DNA from: Bradyrhizobium aeschynomenes
Lineage (GTDB): Bacteria; Pseudomonadota; Alphaproteobacteria; Rhizobiales; Xanthobacteraceae
Direction of reading: 5' to 3'
Length of the DNA: 64,000 nucleotides
Assembly: GCF_013178945.1 (NCBI RefSeq)
Contig: NZ_JABFDM010000008.1
Location: 61,719 to 125,718, forward strand
A program made the position numbers and the translations under genes. Under the pieces are notes generated by a model. It did no database searches. It was not told the origin of the DNA and saw only the letters and a program-made list of their open reading frames with translations. Below, in pieces: positions 35,260 through 44,231 of this stretch. How positions within the stretch are numbered: position 1 is the first letter of the stretch; every line of letters begins with the position of its first letter.

Positions 35260-36321
35260 TCAGAGCGATAAGACCTGGTAGCGGACCATCTGGCGCGGTG
35301 CCGCCGCGTCGGTTTGCAGCAGCACGAGGCGATCAGGCGGAGGATTGGGCAGACGCGTCAGCAGCGCCGTGTTGTTGAGCCGCAGCTCGAGCGCCGCGAG
35401 TGGCGCATCGCGCGCAGGGATCGGCGCATCCGATATCAGGCGCATGACGCGCCGACCCGGATAACGTCGGAGCAGGTCCGTGCCGGCCGGATCGAGGCTG
35501 GCCGTCGCCGCGGTCAATTCGGTCCGGCCGGCATCTGATACGCTGATTGCGCGCGGTCCGTTGCCGGGAGAGGCATCGACGACGCCCAGCGTCGAGAGGT
35601 CGCCGGAGAAATCCGTCACCACGTAATAGGCCCAGCGCGAGTCGGCAGAATTCAGCGAGATGAGGAAGGCCCGCGGCGCCGGCATCGGCTTCAGCAGCGG
35701 CGCATTCAGCGTCAGCGCGATCTCTGCGAGTGCGCCCCGCGGCATCGCTGCACGGACGGGGTAGGTGACCTGGAATGCGGTGCCGCGCGGCACGGCGGAC
35801 GTGTCGATCGTAAGGCGCTTGGAAGCAGGGATGACGCTTTTGGCAGGACCTGCGCCGGCCACCGTCACGTCCGCCGGCGTGGTGCCGTCAAGCGGCGTGC
35901 CGGCGAGCACGAAGGGCTCCACAGTAGCCGGGGTCGAGACGAGGAGGCTCTCGCGCGCCGTGGCGCGGCGCGTGGTCAGGCGAAGCGGCAAGGGATCGGC
36001 CGGGGCGACGCCATCATTGGTGAACAGCGGCGCAGGCTGCTGCGCGAGATCGCTGAGCCTGGTGATCGCCGCATAGCCGGATCCGCGCGGCTGAAGCGCA
36101 AAGTCCAGCGACACTGGCGCAGCCGCTGCGGCGATCGCAGCGCCCTTGGCGTCAAGCTCGGCAAACACGCGAATGCGGTCGGCGAAGCTCTTATGTGTGA
36201 GCCGCAGCCGCGCCATGGCGGCCTCGGTCGGCGCGGACGGCACGATCGCGAAATCGCTGCAGCGCAGATCGGCGTAGTAGTCGTGTGTCACACGCAGGTC
36301 AAAGAGGGGGGCTGACGGCAT
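35260..36321 (-). CDS. Uncharacterised eCIS-operon protein between cap and sheath genes
   Basis: The 353-aa product begins MPSAPLFDLRVTHDYYADLRCSDF; GGAGG lies seven bases before the ATG, which overlaps the end of the DUF4255 gene by 23 bases. Proline/threonine-rich beta-type sequence fills the middle. The VTHDYY.....F.I.PSA opening and a late RRVMRLISDAPIPARDAPLAALELR segment are the most distinctive stretches. No enzyme motif is visible. Position suggests a structural or cap-associated role. Confidence 0.6.
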   Translation of the reverse strand: MPSAPLFDLRVTHDYYADLRCSDFAIVPSAPTEAAMARLRLTHKSFADRIRVFAELDAKGAAIAAAAAPVSLDFALQPRGSGYAAITRLSDLAQQPAPLFTNDGVAPADPLPLRLTTRRATARESLLVSTPATVEPFVLAGTPLDGTTPADVTVAGAGPAKSVIPASKRLTIDTSAVPRGTAFQVTYPVRAAMPRGALAEIALTLNAPLLKPMPAPRAFLISLNSADSRWAYYVVTDFSGDLSTLGVVDASPGNGPRAISVSDAGRTELTAATASLDPAGTDLLRRYPGRRVMRLISDAPIPARDAPLAALELRLNNTALLTRLPNPPPDRLVLLQTDAAAPRQMVRYQVLSL

Positions 36322-36898
36322 GTTCCAGCCTCCGTTCGGGCGGCCCGGACACCGGCCGCGTCATCTCTTCCTGACGATCCTCGAAGACGAGCATGCGCAC
36401 GCGATAGAGCAGGGACGGTTGGAATGCGGCGCGAAGCGCGTTCCAGAGATCGTTCTGCTCGTTGAGTGGAAGCGTCACGAGCTCCAGCGCCAACTGCGGG
36501 ATGCCGGCCGGCATGTTCGGCATCGTCTGGCGGTCGAGCACCGGGTGCGACTGAAAGAAGGTGATGATCTGCGACAGCCGCGCCAGCGCCTGCTCATATT
36601 GCTTGAAGCGCGCCACGAACAGCACGCGCATGTTGAGACGGACATCGGGCTGGATACGGTAGGCCGTACCGTCGGCGCCCAACCGCTGATAGGGATTTGC
36701 CGCGCGCAGGATCGGCTCCTGCTCGACATTGATGAGCATGGTGGTGACGGCGCCCATGCGGAACGAGATCGGGTCGGTCTTGTCACCGTCGAGAAAAATC
36801 ACGGCATCCTCGGCCGGCGCCGCGTGACCCGGAACAGCAGGCCCCGTCAAATGCGCATTGAGCAGGTCGCGAAGGAAAATCATCGCTTGATCAATCAC
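36299..36898 (-). CDS. eCIS tube terminator/cap protein (Pvc16-like, DUF4255)
   Basis: The 199-aa product starts MIDQAMIFLRDLLNAHL, the Pvc16_N/DUF4255 signature, and continues with ISFRMGAVTTMLINVEQEPILR and ARFKQYEQALARLSQIITFFQSHPVL. It begins with GTG at 36898, with GGAG about seven bases upstream. In Afp/PVC particles this protein caps the sheath-tube end distal to the baseplate. It is the first gene of the 29-kb operon here. Confidence 0.9.
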   Translation of the reverse strand: MIDQAMIFLRDLLNAHLTGPAVPGHAAPAEDAVIFLDGDKTDPISFRMGAVTTMLINVEQEPILRAANPYQRLGADGTAYRIQPDVRLNMRVLFVARFKQYEQALARLSQIITFFQSHPVLDRQTMPNMPAGIPQLALELVTLPLNEQNDLWNALRAAFQPSLLYRVRMLVFEDRQEEMTRPVSGPPERRLEHAVSPPL

Positions 36899-36930
36899 GT
36901 CCCGCTCCGCAACTAACAGCTGGAAACGAC

Positions 36931-36962
36931 GTAGCGAAGGCTACCGCGACCAAGCGGTCGCG
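36931..36962 (-). promoter_or_regulatory. Two tandem hairpins in the eCIS operon leader
   Basis: GTAGC (36931-36935) pairs with GCTAC (36940-36944) and CGCGACC (36945-36951) pairs with GGTCGCG (36956-36962), each with a four-base loop. They lie 33-64 bases before the first eCIS start codon. No T run follows on either strand, so a leader or operator element is more likely than a terminator. Confidence 0.4.
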
Positions 36963-37413
36963 ATATAACGCTCAGGGCCGCCGACTTGGCGGCTCGATCA
37001 GGCCGTGAGTCTCGCACCACATGATCATTAAGCGTGTGTGTGCGGACCAGTCGATGTGGTTCAGGTCGTCAATGAGGTTTGCGTCGAAAACAACAAATAG
37101 AAAGCATCGAAATATTCAACCACGATAACTTCAGTCGCCGAACGCGTCAAGTTGCAGCGATACCACCTGAGGTGATCGACGTCGAGCGATCATGCGAGCG
37201 AACGGAGATCGACGGCCGGTCAGAGAGTGCGACACGCGCGTGACAGACGCCGCATGACGGTGTCATGCAACCTGTGTCGGATCCGCGCAGCGGGCGGGTT
37301 CGTTGCGATGCATGATGGAGCGAAACGTCGCACTCTCGACAGATCGGGAATGCTCATGAGTTGAGGATGCAGCGACTGATGATCGATCGCGCAAACGGGA
37401 AAGGGCAGGCCGA
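36963..37413. other. Intergenic region upstream of the eCIS operon
   Basis: No credible gene is seen. The stretch around 37080-37130 is AT-richer than its surroundings and may hold the eCIS promoter. A perfect interrupted palindrome, GCATGAC-GGT-GTCATGC, occupies 37252-37268 and could be a regulator site. No canonical promoter can be assigned. Confidence 0.4.
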
Positions 37414-38157
37414 TCATCGGGCGGGACCAGGCTCGCCGTCCTGCAGGATCTTCGGAAGCGAGAGGCGTGCGCCGTCCAGGAAAAGCTCGATGGCATCGCG
37501 CACGGTCTGCTCGAGATCGGATGGCACCGGTGTTTCATAGATGAACTTGCGTATTGCCAGATAGAAGATGCGGCCGTGCAGGCCCCAGAACATCTCCGTC
37601 TCGCGGCTGCCGAGCGGGCGTGACAGGGTGTCCGGCAATGCCAACTCGTGGCGCAGCTCGATCGCCGCCGGTTCGATGATCTCGCGGCGGACGAGGTCGA
37701 GATAACGTCCGGCGATTCCGAACGACTTCATCCCGGAGAAGACGAAGATCCGCACCCAATTGTATTCGAACACGCGGGCGACGTAGTCGAGATAGAAGCT
37801 CGTGAGCCGCACCTGCAGCGGCTGGCGGCGGTCGCGGATCAGTGGGGCCCAGTCCTGAGACCAGCGGCTCAGATAGACCTCCTGATAGACCCGCTCGATC
37901 AGCGCTTCCTTGCTCGGAAAGTGCCGGTAGATCACCGAATGGGCAATGCCCATGCGCTTGGCGAGCTCTCTCGTCTGGCCCTCGAAGCCGCGCTCGGCGA
38001 AGAAGCGGATCGCTTCATCGACGATCAGCCGCTCGCGGTCGGCGGCGCGCATGTTGCGGCGCCGGGTCTGTGAGTGAGCTTCAGGTTGCCGCGTGCGTCC
38101 TCCACGCACACGGCCGGCCGCCTTATTGGCGCTCGTCGTCTTCGGAGTTCTGACCAT
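37414..38157 (-). CDS. TetR/AcrR family regulator
   Basis: The 247-aa product has a basic N-terminal tail (1-35), then the TetR helix-turn-helix (AIRFFAERGFEGQTRELAKRMGIAHSVIYRHFPSKEALIERVY, about 47-90), then an all-helical ligand-binding domain. ATG 38157 or an internal ATG (38052) are possible starts. It is divergent from the Moco hydroxylase operon, with 165 bases between, which contain matching inverted arms; local control of that operon by an effector related to its substrate is the natural inference. Confidence 0.88.
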   Translation of the reverse strand: MVRTPKTTSANKAAGRVRGGRTRQPEAHSQTRRRNMRAADRERLIVDEAIRFFAERGFEGQTRELAKRMGIAHSVIYRHFPSKEALIERVYQEVYLSRWSQDWAPLIRDRRQPLQVRLTSFYLDYVARVFEYNWVRIFVFSGMKSFGIAGRYLDLVRREIIEPAAIELRHELALPDTLSRPLGSRETEMFWGLHGRIFYLAIRKFIYETPVPSDLEQTVRDAIELFLDGARLSLPKILQDGEPGPAR

Positions 38158-38200
38158 GTCCTGAATCGTTGCCGCAGGGAGACTGCTTGATAGCCGAAAG

Positions 38201-38285
38201 CAGATTTGTGACCAATCGTTCGTTTCCGGTTGACCGCGAAGGTATGGCCGTGCAACTGTTTTGAGACCAGATGGTCACAAATCTG
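38201..38285. promoter_or_regulatory. Inverted repeat between TetR gene and hydroxylase operon, candidate operators
   Basis: CAGATTTGTGACCA (38201-38214) recurs as its exact reverse complement TGGTCACAAATCTG (38272-38285). The two 14-base arms are 57 bases apart and lie in the shared divergent promoter region, 44 and 38 bases from the flanking starts. They look like two copies of one binding site in opposite orientation. Confidence 0.55.
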
Positions 38286-38322
38286 GAGTTCGGGCTGGCG
38301 AGCCCAGGCAGCGAGGAAATGG

Positions 38323-39183
38323 ATGAAAGCGAGGGCTTTCAGCTATCACCGTGCACATTCGGTCGACGACGCGCGCGAGGCTCACGCGCGGAGCGGCGAC
38401 GATGCGCGCTACATCGCCGGCGGGCAGAGCCTCGTCCCCGCCTTGGCGTTGCGCCTTCAGGCGCCACGAATTCTAATCGATATCAACCACATCGAAGAGC
38501 TGCGCGGCGTCCGTTGCGACGGCGAATGGCTGCGCATCGGCGCCCTGACGCGGCACTGCGAGATGTTGACCGATCCGCTCATCGCCGAGTTTGCGCCGCT
38601 GCTGCGTGCCGCGGCTCCGTTCGTCGCCCATCCTGCCATCCGCAATCGCGGCACGCTGGGCGGCAGCGTCGCGCTGGCGGACCCGGCGTCCGAGTTTCCC
38701 GCCATGATGCTGGCGCTCGATGCCGAGATCGAGATCGCGGGCACCTCGGGCCGGCGCCGCGTCAGGGCCGATGACTTCTTCATTGATCTGTTCGAGACGG
38801 CCGTGGGGCCGGGCGAGATCGTGACGGCGATCTTGGTGCCGCGCTTCCGCTGCAACCAGCGCATCTGCTTCGACGAACTGGCGCGGCGCCGTGGCGATTA
38901 TGCGCTGGTCGGCTGCGGCATGTTGGCGACCTGCAAGGATGGCCTGGTCGAAACCATCCGCATCGCCTTCTTTTCGGTCGGCAACGTGCCGACCCGCGCC
39001 AGGTCGGCCGAAGCTGTGGTGAGTGGTGCTCGTATCGATGCCGATCGGATAGTTGCGGCGCAGGCCGCGCTCGATCGCGATCTCGCGCCTCCGGAGAGCG
39101 ACGAGGTGCCACCGGCCATGCGCCTGCATCTGGCGCGGGTGCTGCTCGGCCGGCTGCTGGCGCGGATGAGCGAGGCGGCATGA
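38323..39183 (+). CDS. Xanthine dehydrogenase-family FAD-binding (medium) subunit
   Basis: The 286-aa product begins MKARAFSYHRAHSVDDA (GAGG seven bases upstream). It shows the FAD-binding motifs AGGQSLVPALALRL and HPAIRNRGTLGGSVALADPASEFPAM, as in CoxM-type subunits. It accepts electrons from the iron-sulfur subunit. The stop overlaps the next start by 4 bases (ATGA), indicating coupled translation of the three subunits. Confidence 0.93.
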   Translation: MKARAFSYHRAHSVDDAREAHARSGDDARYIAGGQSLVPALALRLQAPRILIDINHIEELRGVRCDGEWLRIGALTRHCEMLTDPLIAEFAPLLRAAAPFVAHPAIRNRGTLGGSVALADPASEFPAMMLALDAEIEIAGTSGRRRVRADDFFIDLFETAVGPGEIVTAILVPRFRCNQRICFDELARRRGDYALVGCGMLATCKDGLVETIRIAFFSVGNVPTRARSAEAVVSGARIDADRIVAAQAALDRDLAPPESDEVPPAMRLHLARVLLGRLLARMSEAA

Positions 39184-39704
39184 GCAGCGAGATCGACGAT
39201 GCGGAAGAGGCGGTGCGGGTTCGCTTCACGGTCAATGGCCGTAAGGTCGCCTGCGAGGTCGCGCCGCGGGACACGCTGGTCGACTGCCTGCGCAATGCTC
39301 TCGAATTGACCGGAACGCATGCCGGCTGCGAGATGGGGGCCTGCGGCGCCTGCTTGGTGCAGCTCGACGGCCGTGCTGTCCACGGCTGCCTGATGTTCGC
39401 CGTGCAGGCCGATGGCGCCCGGATCGATACCATCGAGGGGCTCTCCGAAAGCGGCGCGATCGCCGATCTGCAGGCGGAATTTCATCGACGCAATGCGCTT
39501 CAGTGCGGGTTCTGCACGCCGGGCATGCTGATCAATGCCCACGAACTGCTGTCCCGGCTCACGGAGCCGAGCCGCGCCGCGATCCGCGATGCGCTCTCCG
39601 GAAATTTCTGCCGTTGCACCGGCTATGAGGCGATCGTCGACGCGATCGCTGCGGTGGCCGACGCTCGCGCCGCGAAGGCGTCGCAAGAGGGCTCGCCGGG
39701 ATGA
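39180..39704 (+). CDS. Xanthine dehydrogenase-family 2Fe-2S (small) subunit
   Basis: The 174-aa product holds the two [2Fe-2S] motifs of the family: CEMGACGACLVQLDGRAVHGC (plant ferredoxin type, with the C-x4-C-x2-C pattern and distal Cys) and CGFCTPGML...CRCTGYE (four-helix type). It passes electrons from the Moco to FAD subunit. It overlaps both neighbours by 4 bases. Confidence 0.94.
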   Translation: MSSEIDDAEEAVRVRFTVNGRKVACEVAPRDTLVDCLRNALELTGTHAGCEMGACGACLVQLDGRAVHGCLMFAVQADGARIDTIEGLSESGAIADLQAEFHRRNALQCGFCTPGMLINAHELLSRLTEPSRAAIRDALSGNFCRCTGYEAIVDAIAAVADARAAKASQEGSPG

Positions 39705-42073
39705 ACGCGCTCACCTCGCTCGACCGTCCGAACTCCTATATCGGCCGCTCGGTGCCGCGGCCGAATGCGAAGCGCCTGCTGGCCGGGCGCGGCCGCTATG
39801 TCACCGACATTCGCCTGCCGCGCATGCTGCATGCAGCATTCCTGCGCAGCCCATATGCGCATGCACGGATCATCAGCATCGACGTCGATGCCGCCCGTGC
39901 GCTCGCGGGCGTTCATCTGGTCGCCACCGGCGCGGATATCGCGAGGATCTGCGCGCCCTGGACCGGCACGCTCGATCATTTCAAGGGCATGACCTCGGAG
40001 CCGCAGCTGCCGCTGCCGCTCGATCGCGTGGTCTGGGCTGGGCAGGCCGTCGTCGCCGTCGTCGCCGAGAGCAGGGCGCTTGCCGAGGATGCGCTGGAGC
40101 TGATCTCGATCGGCTACGAGGAACTGCCCGCCGTGGTCGATCTCGACGCGGCGCGCCAGCCTGGAACGCCGCGGGTCAATCCGTCCGGAACCTCCAACAT
40201 CTGCTTCCGCACCCAGCTCGACAGCGGCGGGGTCGACGAGGCTTTCGCCTCGGCAGCGCATGTCGTCGAGGAGGAGTTCAGTTTCGGCCGTCACACGCCG
40301 GTCACGCTGGAGCCGCGCGCCATCGTCGCGGACTACGATGCCGAGAGTGGCTCGCTCACCGTGCACCACGCCACGCAGACGCCGTATCAGTTCCAGGATC
40401 TCTACGCGCGTCACTACGGCATCCCGGAAGCCCGCGTGCGGGTCATCGCACCTGATATCGGCGGCTCGTTTGGCATGAAGCTGCATGTCTACCACGAGGA
40501 CATGGCGGTGGTCGGACTGTCGATCCTGCTCGCACGTCCAGTGAAATATGTCGCCGACCGCATCGAGTCGTTCGTGTCCGACATCCATGCCCGTGATCAT
40601 CACGTCCGGGCGCGGATGGCCGTCGATGTGGAGGGCAAGATCCTCGCCATGGACATCCACGATGCCACCGCGATCGGCGCGTTCTCGACCTATCCGCGCA
40701 CCAGCGTGGTCGAGGGCAACCAGGTGGTCCGCCTGATCGGCGCGCCCTATGACTTCAAATCCTATCGCGCCGTGCTGGAGGTCGTGTTTCAGAACAAGGT
40801 GCAGACCAGCCAGTACCGCGCCGTCGGACACCCGATCGCTTGCGCGGTGACTGAGCGCATGGTCGATCTGGCGGCCAGCCAAGTCGGGATCGACCCGTTC
40901 ACGATGCGGGCCAGGAACGTGATTGCCGACAATGCCTATCCGACGGCATCGCCGACGGGTTACAAATTCGAGGCGCTGTCGCACGAGATATGCTTGCAGC
41001 GGCTGCGCGGGATCATGGACTACGACGCGCTGCGCACCGAGCAGGCCGAGCTGCGTCAGCGCGGCATTCATCGCGGCATCGGGATCGCCACCTTCGTCGA
41101 GATCACCAATCCGAGCCCTGCCTTCTACGGCGTTGGCGGCGCGCGCATCTCCTCGCAGGATGGCGCGACCCTCAGCCTGACGCCGTCGGGCGAGGTACGC
41201 TGCGCGATCTCCGTCACCGAGCAGGGCCAGGGCACAGAGGCGATCATCGGCCAGATCGTCGCCGACCAGCTCGGCGTCGCTCAGGACCACGTCAAGGTCA
41301 TCACCGGTGATACCGAGGTCACGCCGCATGGCGGCGCGACCTGGGCCTGCCGGGGCGCCGGCATCGGCGGCGAGACCGCTCTGCAGGCCGCGCGCCGGCT
41401 CAAGGCCAACATTCTGGAGATCGCGGGCCTGATCCTGCAGGAGCAGCCGTCGGCGCTGGACATCATCGATGGGCAGGTGGTCGGTGTCGCCACGGGACAG
41501 CTGCGCCTGCCGGTCGCCGAGATCGCGCGCATCGCCTATTTCCGGTCCGACACATTGCCGCCGGGCACCCAGGCGCAGCTCACCGTCAGCCATCACTTCG
41601 CGCCGCAGGGCTATCCGTTCGCCTTCACCAATGGCATCCAGGGCTGCTATCTCGAGGTCGACGTCCACACCGGCTTCATCAAGCTCTTGAAGCATTACGT
41701 CGTCGAGGATTGCGGCCGCATCATCAATCCGATGCTGGTCGACGAGCAGCTGCGCGGCGGCGTCGTGCAGGGGCTCGGCGCTGCATTGTTCGAGGAATGC
41801 CGCTACGGTGAGACCGGTCAGCTGCTCAACGGCTCGCTCGCCGATTACCTCGTGCCGATGGCGATGGAGATGCCCGACATCATCATCGACCATGTCGAGA
41901 CGCCGACGGCCGACACCATTCTCGGCGCCAAGGGCTGCGGCGAGGCCGGCACGGCGGCGGCGTCCGCCTGCGTGCTCAATGCGGTCAACGACGCATTGGC
42001 GCCGCTTGCCGCGTCCATCAATGCCATTCCGATCACGCCCGCGCGTGTGCTCAAGGCACTCGGTCGATACTAA
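39701..42073 (+). CDS. Xanthine dehydrogenase-family molybdopterin-binding (large) subunit
   Basis: The 790-aa protein shows IGRSVPRPNAKRLLAGRGRYVTD at the N-terminus and GGSFGMK in the Moco region. The active-site loop is TSQYRAVGHPIACAVTE, which lacks the Cys of form I CO dehydrogenase (AYRCSFR) and so argues against CO oxidation. A catalytic-Glu segment GCGEAG is near the C-terminus. These enzymes hydroxylate heterocycles or oxidise aldehydes. The substrate is unknown; the ABC transporter immediately downstream suggests an imported small organic acid, amide or heterocycle. Confidence 0.9.
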   Translation: MNALTSLDRPNSYIGRSVPRPNAKRLLAGRGRYVTDIRLPRMLHAAFLRSPYAHARIISIDVDAARALAGVHLVATGADIARICAPWTGTLDHFKGMTSEPQLPLPLDRVVWAGQAVVAVVAESRALAEDALELISIGYEELPAVVDLDAARQPGTPRVNPSGTSNICFRTQLDSGGVDEAFASAAHVVEEEFSFGRHTPVTLEPRAIVADYDAESGSLTVHHATQTPYQFQDLYARHYGIPEARVRVIAPDIGGSFGMKLHVYHEDMAVVGLSILLARPVKYVADRIESFVSDIHARDHHVRARMAVDVEGKILAMDIHDATAIGAFSTYPRTSVVEGNQVVRLIGAPYDFKSYRAVLEVVFQNKVQTSQYRAVGHPIACAVTERMVDLAASQVGIDPFTMRARNVIADNAYPTASPTGYKFEALSHEICLQRLRGIMDYDALRTEQAELRQRGIHRGIGIATFVEITNPSPAFYGVGGARISSQDGATLSLTPSGEVRCAISVTEQGQGTEAIIGQIVADQLGVAQDHVKVITGDTEVTPHGGATWACRGAGIGGETALQAARRLKANILEIAGLILQEQPSALDIIDGQVVGVATGQLRLPVAEIARIAYFRSDTLPPGTQAQLTVSHHFAPQGYPFAFTNGIQGCYLEVDVHTGFIKLLKHYVVEDCGRIINPMLVDEQLRGGVVQGLGAALFEECRYGETGQLLNGSLADYLVPMAMEMPDIIIDHVETPTADTILGAKGCGEAGTAAASACVLNAVNDALAPLAASINAIPITPARVLKALGRY

Positions 42074-42097
42074 AACAACAAGTTGAGGGAGGACATC

Positions 42098-43348
42098 ATG
42101 CCAAGCTACGAGACGAAGTCGCGACGAGCAGGACTATCCCGCCGTACGGCGCTCATGGGACTGTCGGCGGGCGTCGCCACGCTCGCGATGCCGCGGCTGG
42201 GCCGCGCCGCCGACGACACCATCCGCATCGGCTTCCCGACGCCGCTGACCGGCCCGTTCGCGGCCGAGGCTCGGGACCAGGTGAAGTGCGCGGAGCTTGC
42301 GGTCAAGCTGGTCAACGACAAGGGCGGCATCGGTGGCCGCAAGGTCGAGCTGCTGGTGCGCGACGACAAGCTCAACGCCGGAGAGGCCGCGACGCGGACG
42401 CTCGAGCTGATCGAGAAGGACAAGGTGCACGCCATCGTCGGCGCACTATCCAGCGCTGTCCAGCTCGCCGTCAACGAGGTGACGCGCGCACGTGGCGTGA
42501 TCTATGTTTCGATCAGCCAGTCCGACACCATCAACGAGGCCAAGGATTTCAGCAAATACACCTTCCACGAGGCGCTCAATCCGCACATGACCACGGCGGC
42601 GGTTGCGCGTCAGACCATCAAGAAGGGCATGAAGGTTGCGCACCTCGTCGCGGACTATGCCTATGGTCATGAGATGCTGCGCGGCTTCAAGCGTGCGCAG
42701 GCCGCGATCGGTGCCGAGAGCGTCGGCGAGATCCTGCATCCGTTCGGTGCGGCCGACTACTCGACCTTCATGCCGCGCCTGATGTCGCTGCGCCCGGACG
42801 TGCTGTGTATCAGCAATTTCGGCCGCGACCAGGCCAATGCGATCAAGCAGGCGGTCGATTTCGGCATCAAGCAGCAGATGAAGATCGTGGTGCCCGTGAT
42901 CCTGCACAACCAGCGCCTCGCCGTCGGTCCCGACGTGTTCGAGGGCGTCGTCGGCGGCGCCAACTACTATTGGGGGCTGGAGACGCAGAACAAGACCGCG
43001 GCCGAGTTCAACAAGGCGTTCCGCGCAGCCAATGGCGGCGCGATCCCGACCGACTACGGTGCCTACGGCTATTCCGGCGTCGGCTCCCTGCTGCAGGCGA
43101 TGCAGGCGGCCGGCGGCACCGACACCGATAAGGTCGTTACCGCCCTGGAGGGCCTGCAATACGACCTGACCAAGGGGACGCAGCGCTACCGCAAATGCGA
43201 CCACCAGTCGGTGCAGTCGGTGTTGGTGCTGGAGTCGAAGAAGAAGTCGGCCATGGCCAATGATAACGATCTGTTTGCCATCGTGGCCAGCGATCCCGGT
43301 GCGGACGAGATGCTGCGCAGCTGTGGCGAGCTCGGCCACGCGACCTGA
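42098..43348 (+). CDS. ABC transporter substrate-binding protein, branched-chain amino-acid type
   Basis: The 416-aa product starts at ATG 42098 with GGGAGGA just upstream; an ATG five codons earlier is less likely. Its N-terminus has a twin-arginine-like signal (SRRTALMGLSAGVATLAMPRLGRA), suggesting Tat export. The mature part shows the periplasmic binding pattern of this family (DTIRIGFPTPLTGPFAAEA, GRKVELLVRDDKLNAGEA). Ligand unknown; related proteins bind amides, ureas and aromatic acids. It is only 24 bases after the Moco subunit stop, so likely the same operon. Confidence 0.87.
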   Translation: MPSYETKSRRAGLSRRTALMGLSAGVATLAMPRLGRAADDTIRIGFPTPLTGPFAAEARDQVKCAELAVKLVNDKGGIGGRKVELLVRDDKLNAGEAATRTLELIEKDKVHAIVGALSSAVQLAVNEVTRARGVIYVSISQSDTINEAKDFSKYTFHEALNPHMTTAAVARQTIKKGMKVAHLVADYAYGHEMLRGFKRAQAAIGAESVGEILHPFGAADYSTFMPRLMSLRPDVLCISNFGRDQANAIKQAVDFGIKQQMKIVVPVILHNQRLAVGPDVFEGVVGGANYYWGLETQNKTAAEFNKAFRAANGGAIPTDYGAYGYSGVGSLLQAMQAAGGTDTDKVVTALEGLQYDLTKGTQRYRKCDHQSVQSVLVLESKKKSAMANDNDLFAIVASDPGADEMLRSCGELGHAT

Positions 43349-43358
43349 TGCCGGGCGC

Positions 43359-44231
43359 ATGGACCTGTCTCTGATCATCATGCAGTTGTTCTCCGGCATC
43401 GCCCTCGGGGCGGTGCTGGTGATCACGGCGCTCGGCCTGACCATCGTGTTCGGCATGCTGGGCGTCGTCAACTTCGCCCATGGCGCGCTGTTCATGATCG
43501 GCGCCTATGCGGGTCTGTATCTGGCGTCGCTGACCGGCAGCTTCTGGTGGGGGCTGCTGCTTGCCCCCGTGCTGGTCGGCGCCTTCGGCATGCTGATCGA
43601 GTTCGTGTTGGTACGGCGCCTGTATGGTCGATCAATCGATGATCCCCTGCTGCTCACCTTCGGTCTCAGCTACATCCTGGTCGAGGGCGTACGCATCGTA
43701 TTCGGCAGCGACGGCATTCCGTTTCCGACGCCGTCACAGCTGATCGGCGTCGTCGATCTCGGCGTCGGTTTCTTTCCGAAATATCGTCTGTTCGTGATTG
43801 CGCTGGTGGCGGTCGTGCTGCTGCTGCTTTGGCTGATGCTGGAGAAGACGCGCGTCGGCCTGATCGTCCGGGCCGGGGCGCGTGACCCGCAGATCATGCG
43901 CGTGCTCGGCGTCGACATCGGCAAGGTGTGGCTCGCGATCTTCGGCCTCGGCGTCGGACTTGCCGCCCTTGGCGGCGTGCTGGCTGGGCCGATGCGCAGC
44001 GTCAATCCCGAAATGGGAACGCTGGTGCTCGCAGAAGCCTTCGTCGTGACCGTGATTGGCGGCCTTGGGTCCATCGTCGGCGCCGTCGTCGCCGGGCTGA
44101 TGGTCGGCATCTGCATCAGCATGGTGGCGCTGTTCGCGCCCGAAATGGCGACGATCGTGATGTTCGCGCTGATGGCGGCCGTGCTGCTCGTCCGGCCGCA
44201 GGGCCTGTTCGGCCTCAAGGGGAGGGCGTGA
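43359..44231 (+). CDS. ABC transporter permease, LivH type
   Basis: The 290-aa product is highly hydrophobic with about eight helices. It has the LivH signature GLTIVFGMLGVVNFAHGALFMIGAY near the N-terminus and VTVIGGLGSIVGAVVAGLMVG near the C-terminus. The ATG at 43359 follows the substrate-binding gene by 10 bases; a longer in-frame extension lies within that gene. It overlaps the next gene (TGATG). Confidence 0.92.
   Translation: MDLSLIIMQLFSGIALGAVLVITALGLTIVFGMLGVVNFAHGALFMIGAYAGLYLASLTGSFWWGLLLAPVLVGAFGMLIEFVLVRRLYGRSIDDPLLLTFGLSYILVEGVRIVFGSDGIPFPTPSQLIGVVDLGVGFFPKYRLFVIALVAVVLLLLWLMLEKTRVGLIVRAGARDPQIMRVLGVDIGKVWLAIFGLGVGLAALGGVLAGPMRSVNPEMGTLVLAEAFVVTVIGGLGSIVGAVVAGLMVGICISMVALFAPEMATIVMFALMAAVLLVRPQGLFGLKGRA

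Noticed and set aside
39623..41893. 756-codon minus-strand frame opposite the Moco subunit
   Set aside because: Antisense artefact; the plus-strand protein carries all family motifs.
39701..42073. Carbon monoxide dehydrogenase large subunit
   Set aside because: The form I active-site Cys loop is replaced by QYRAVGH, so only the general hydroxylase family is claimed.
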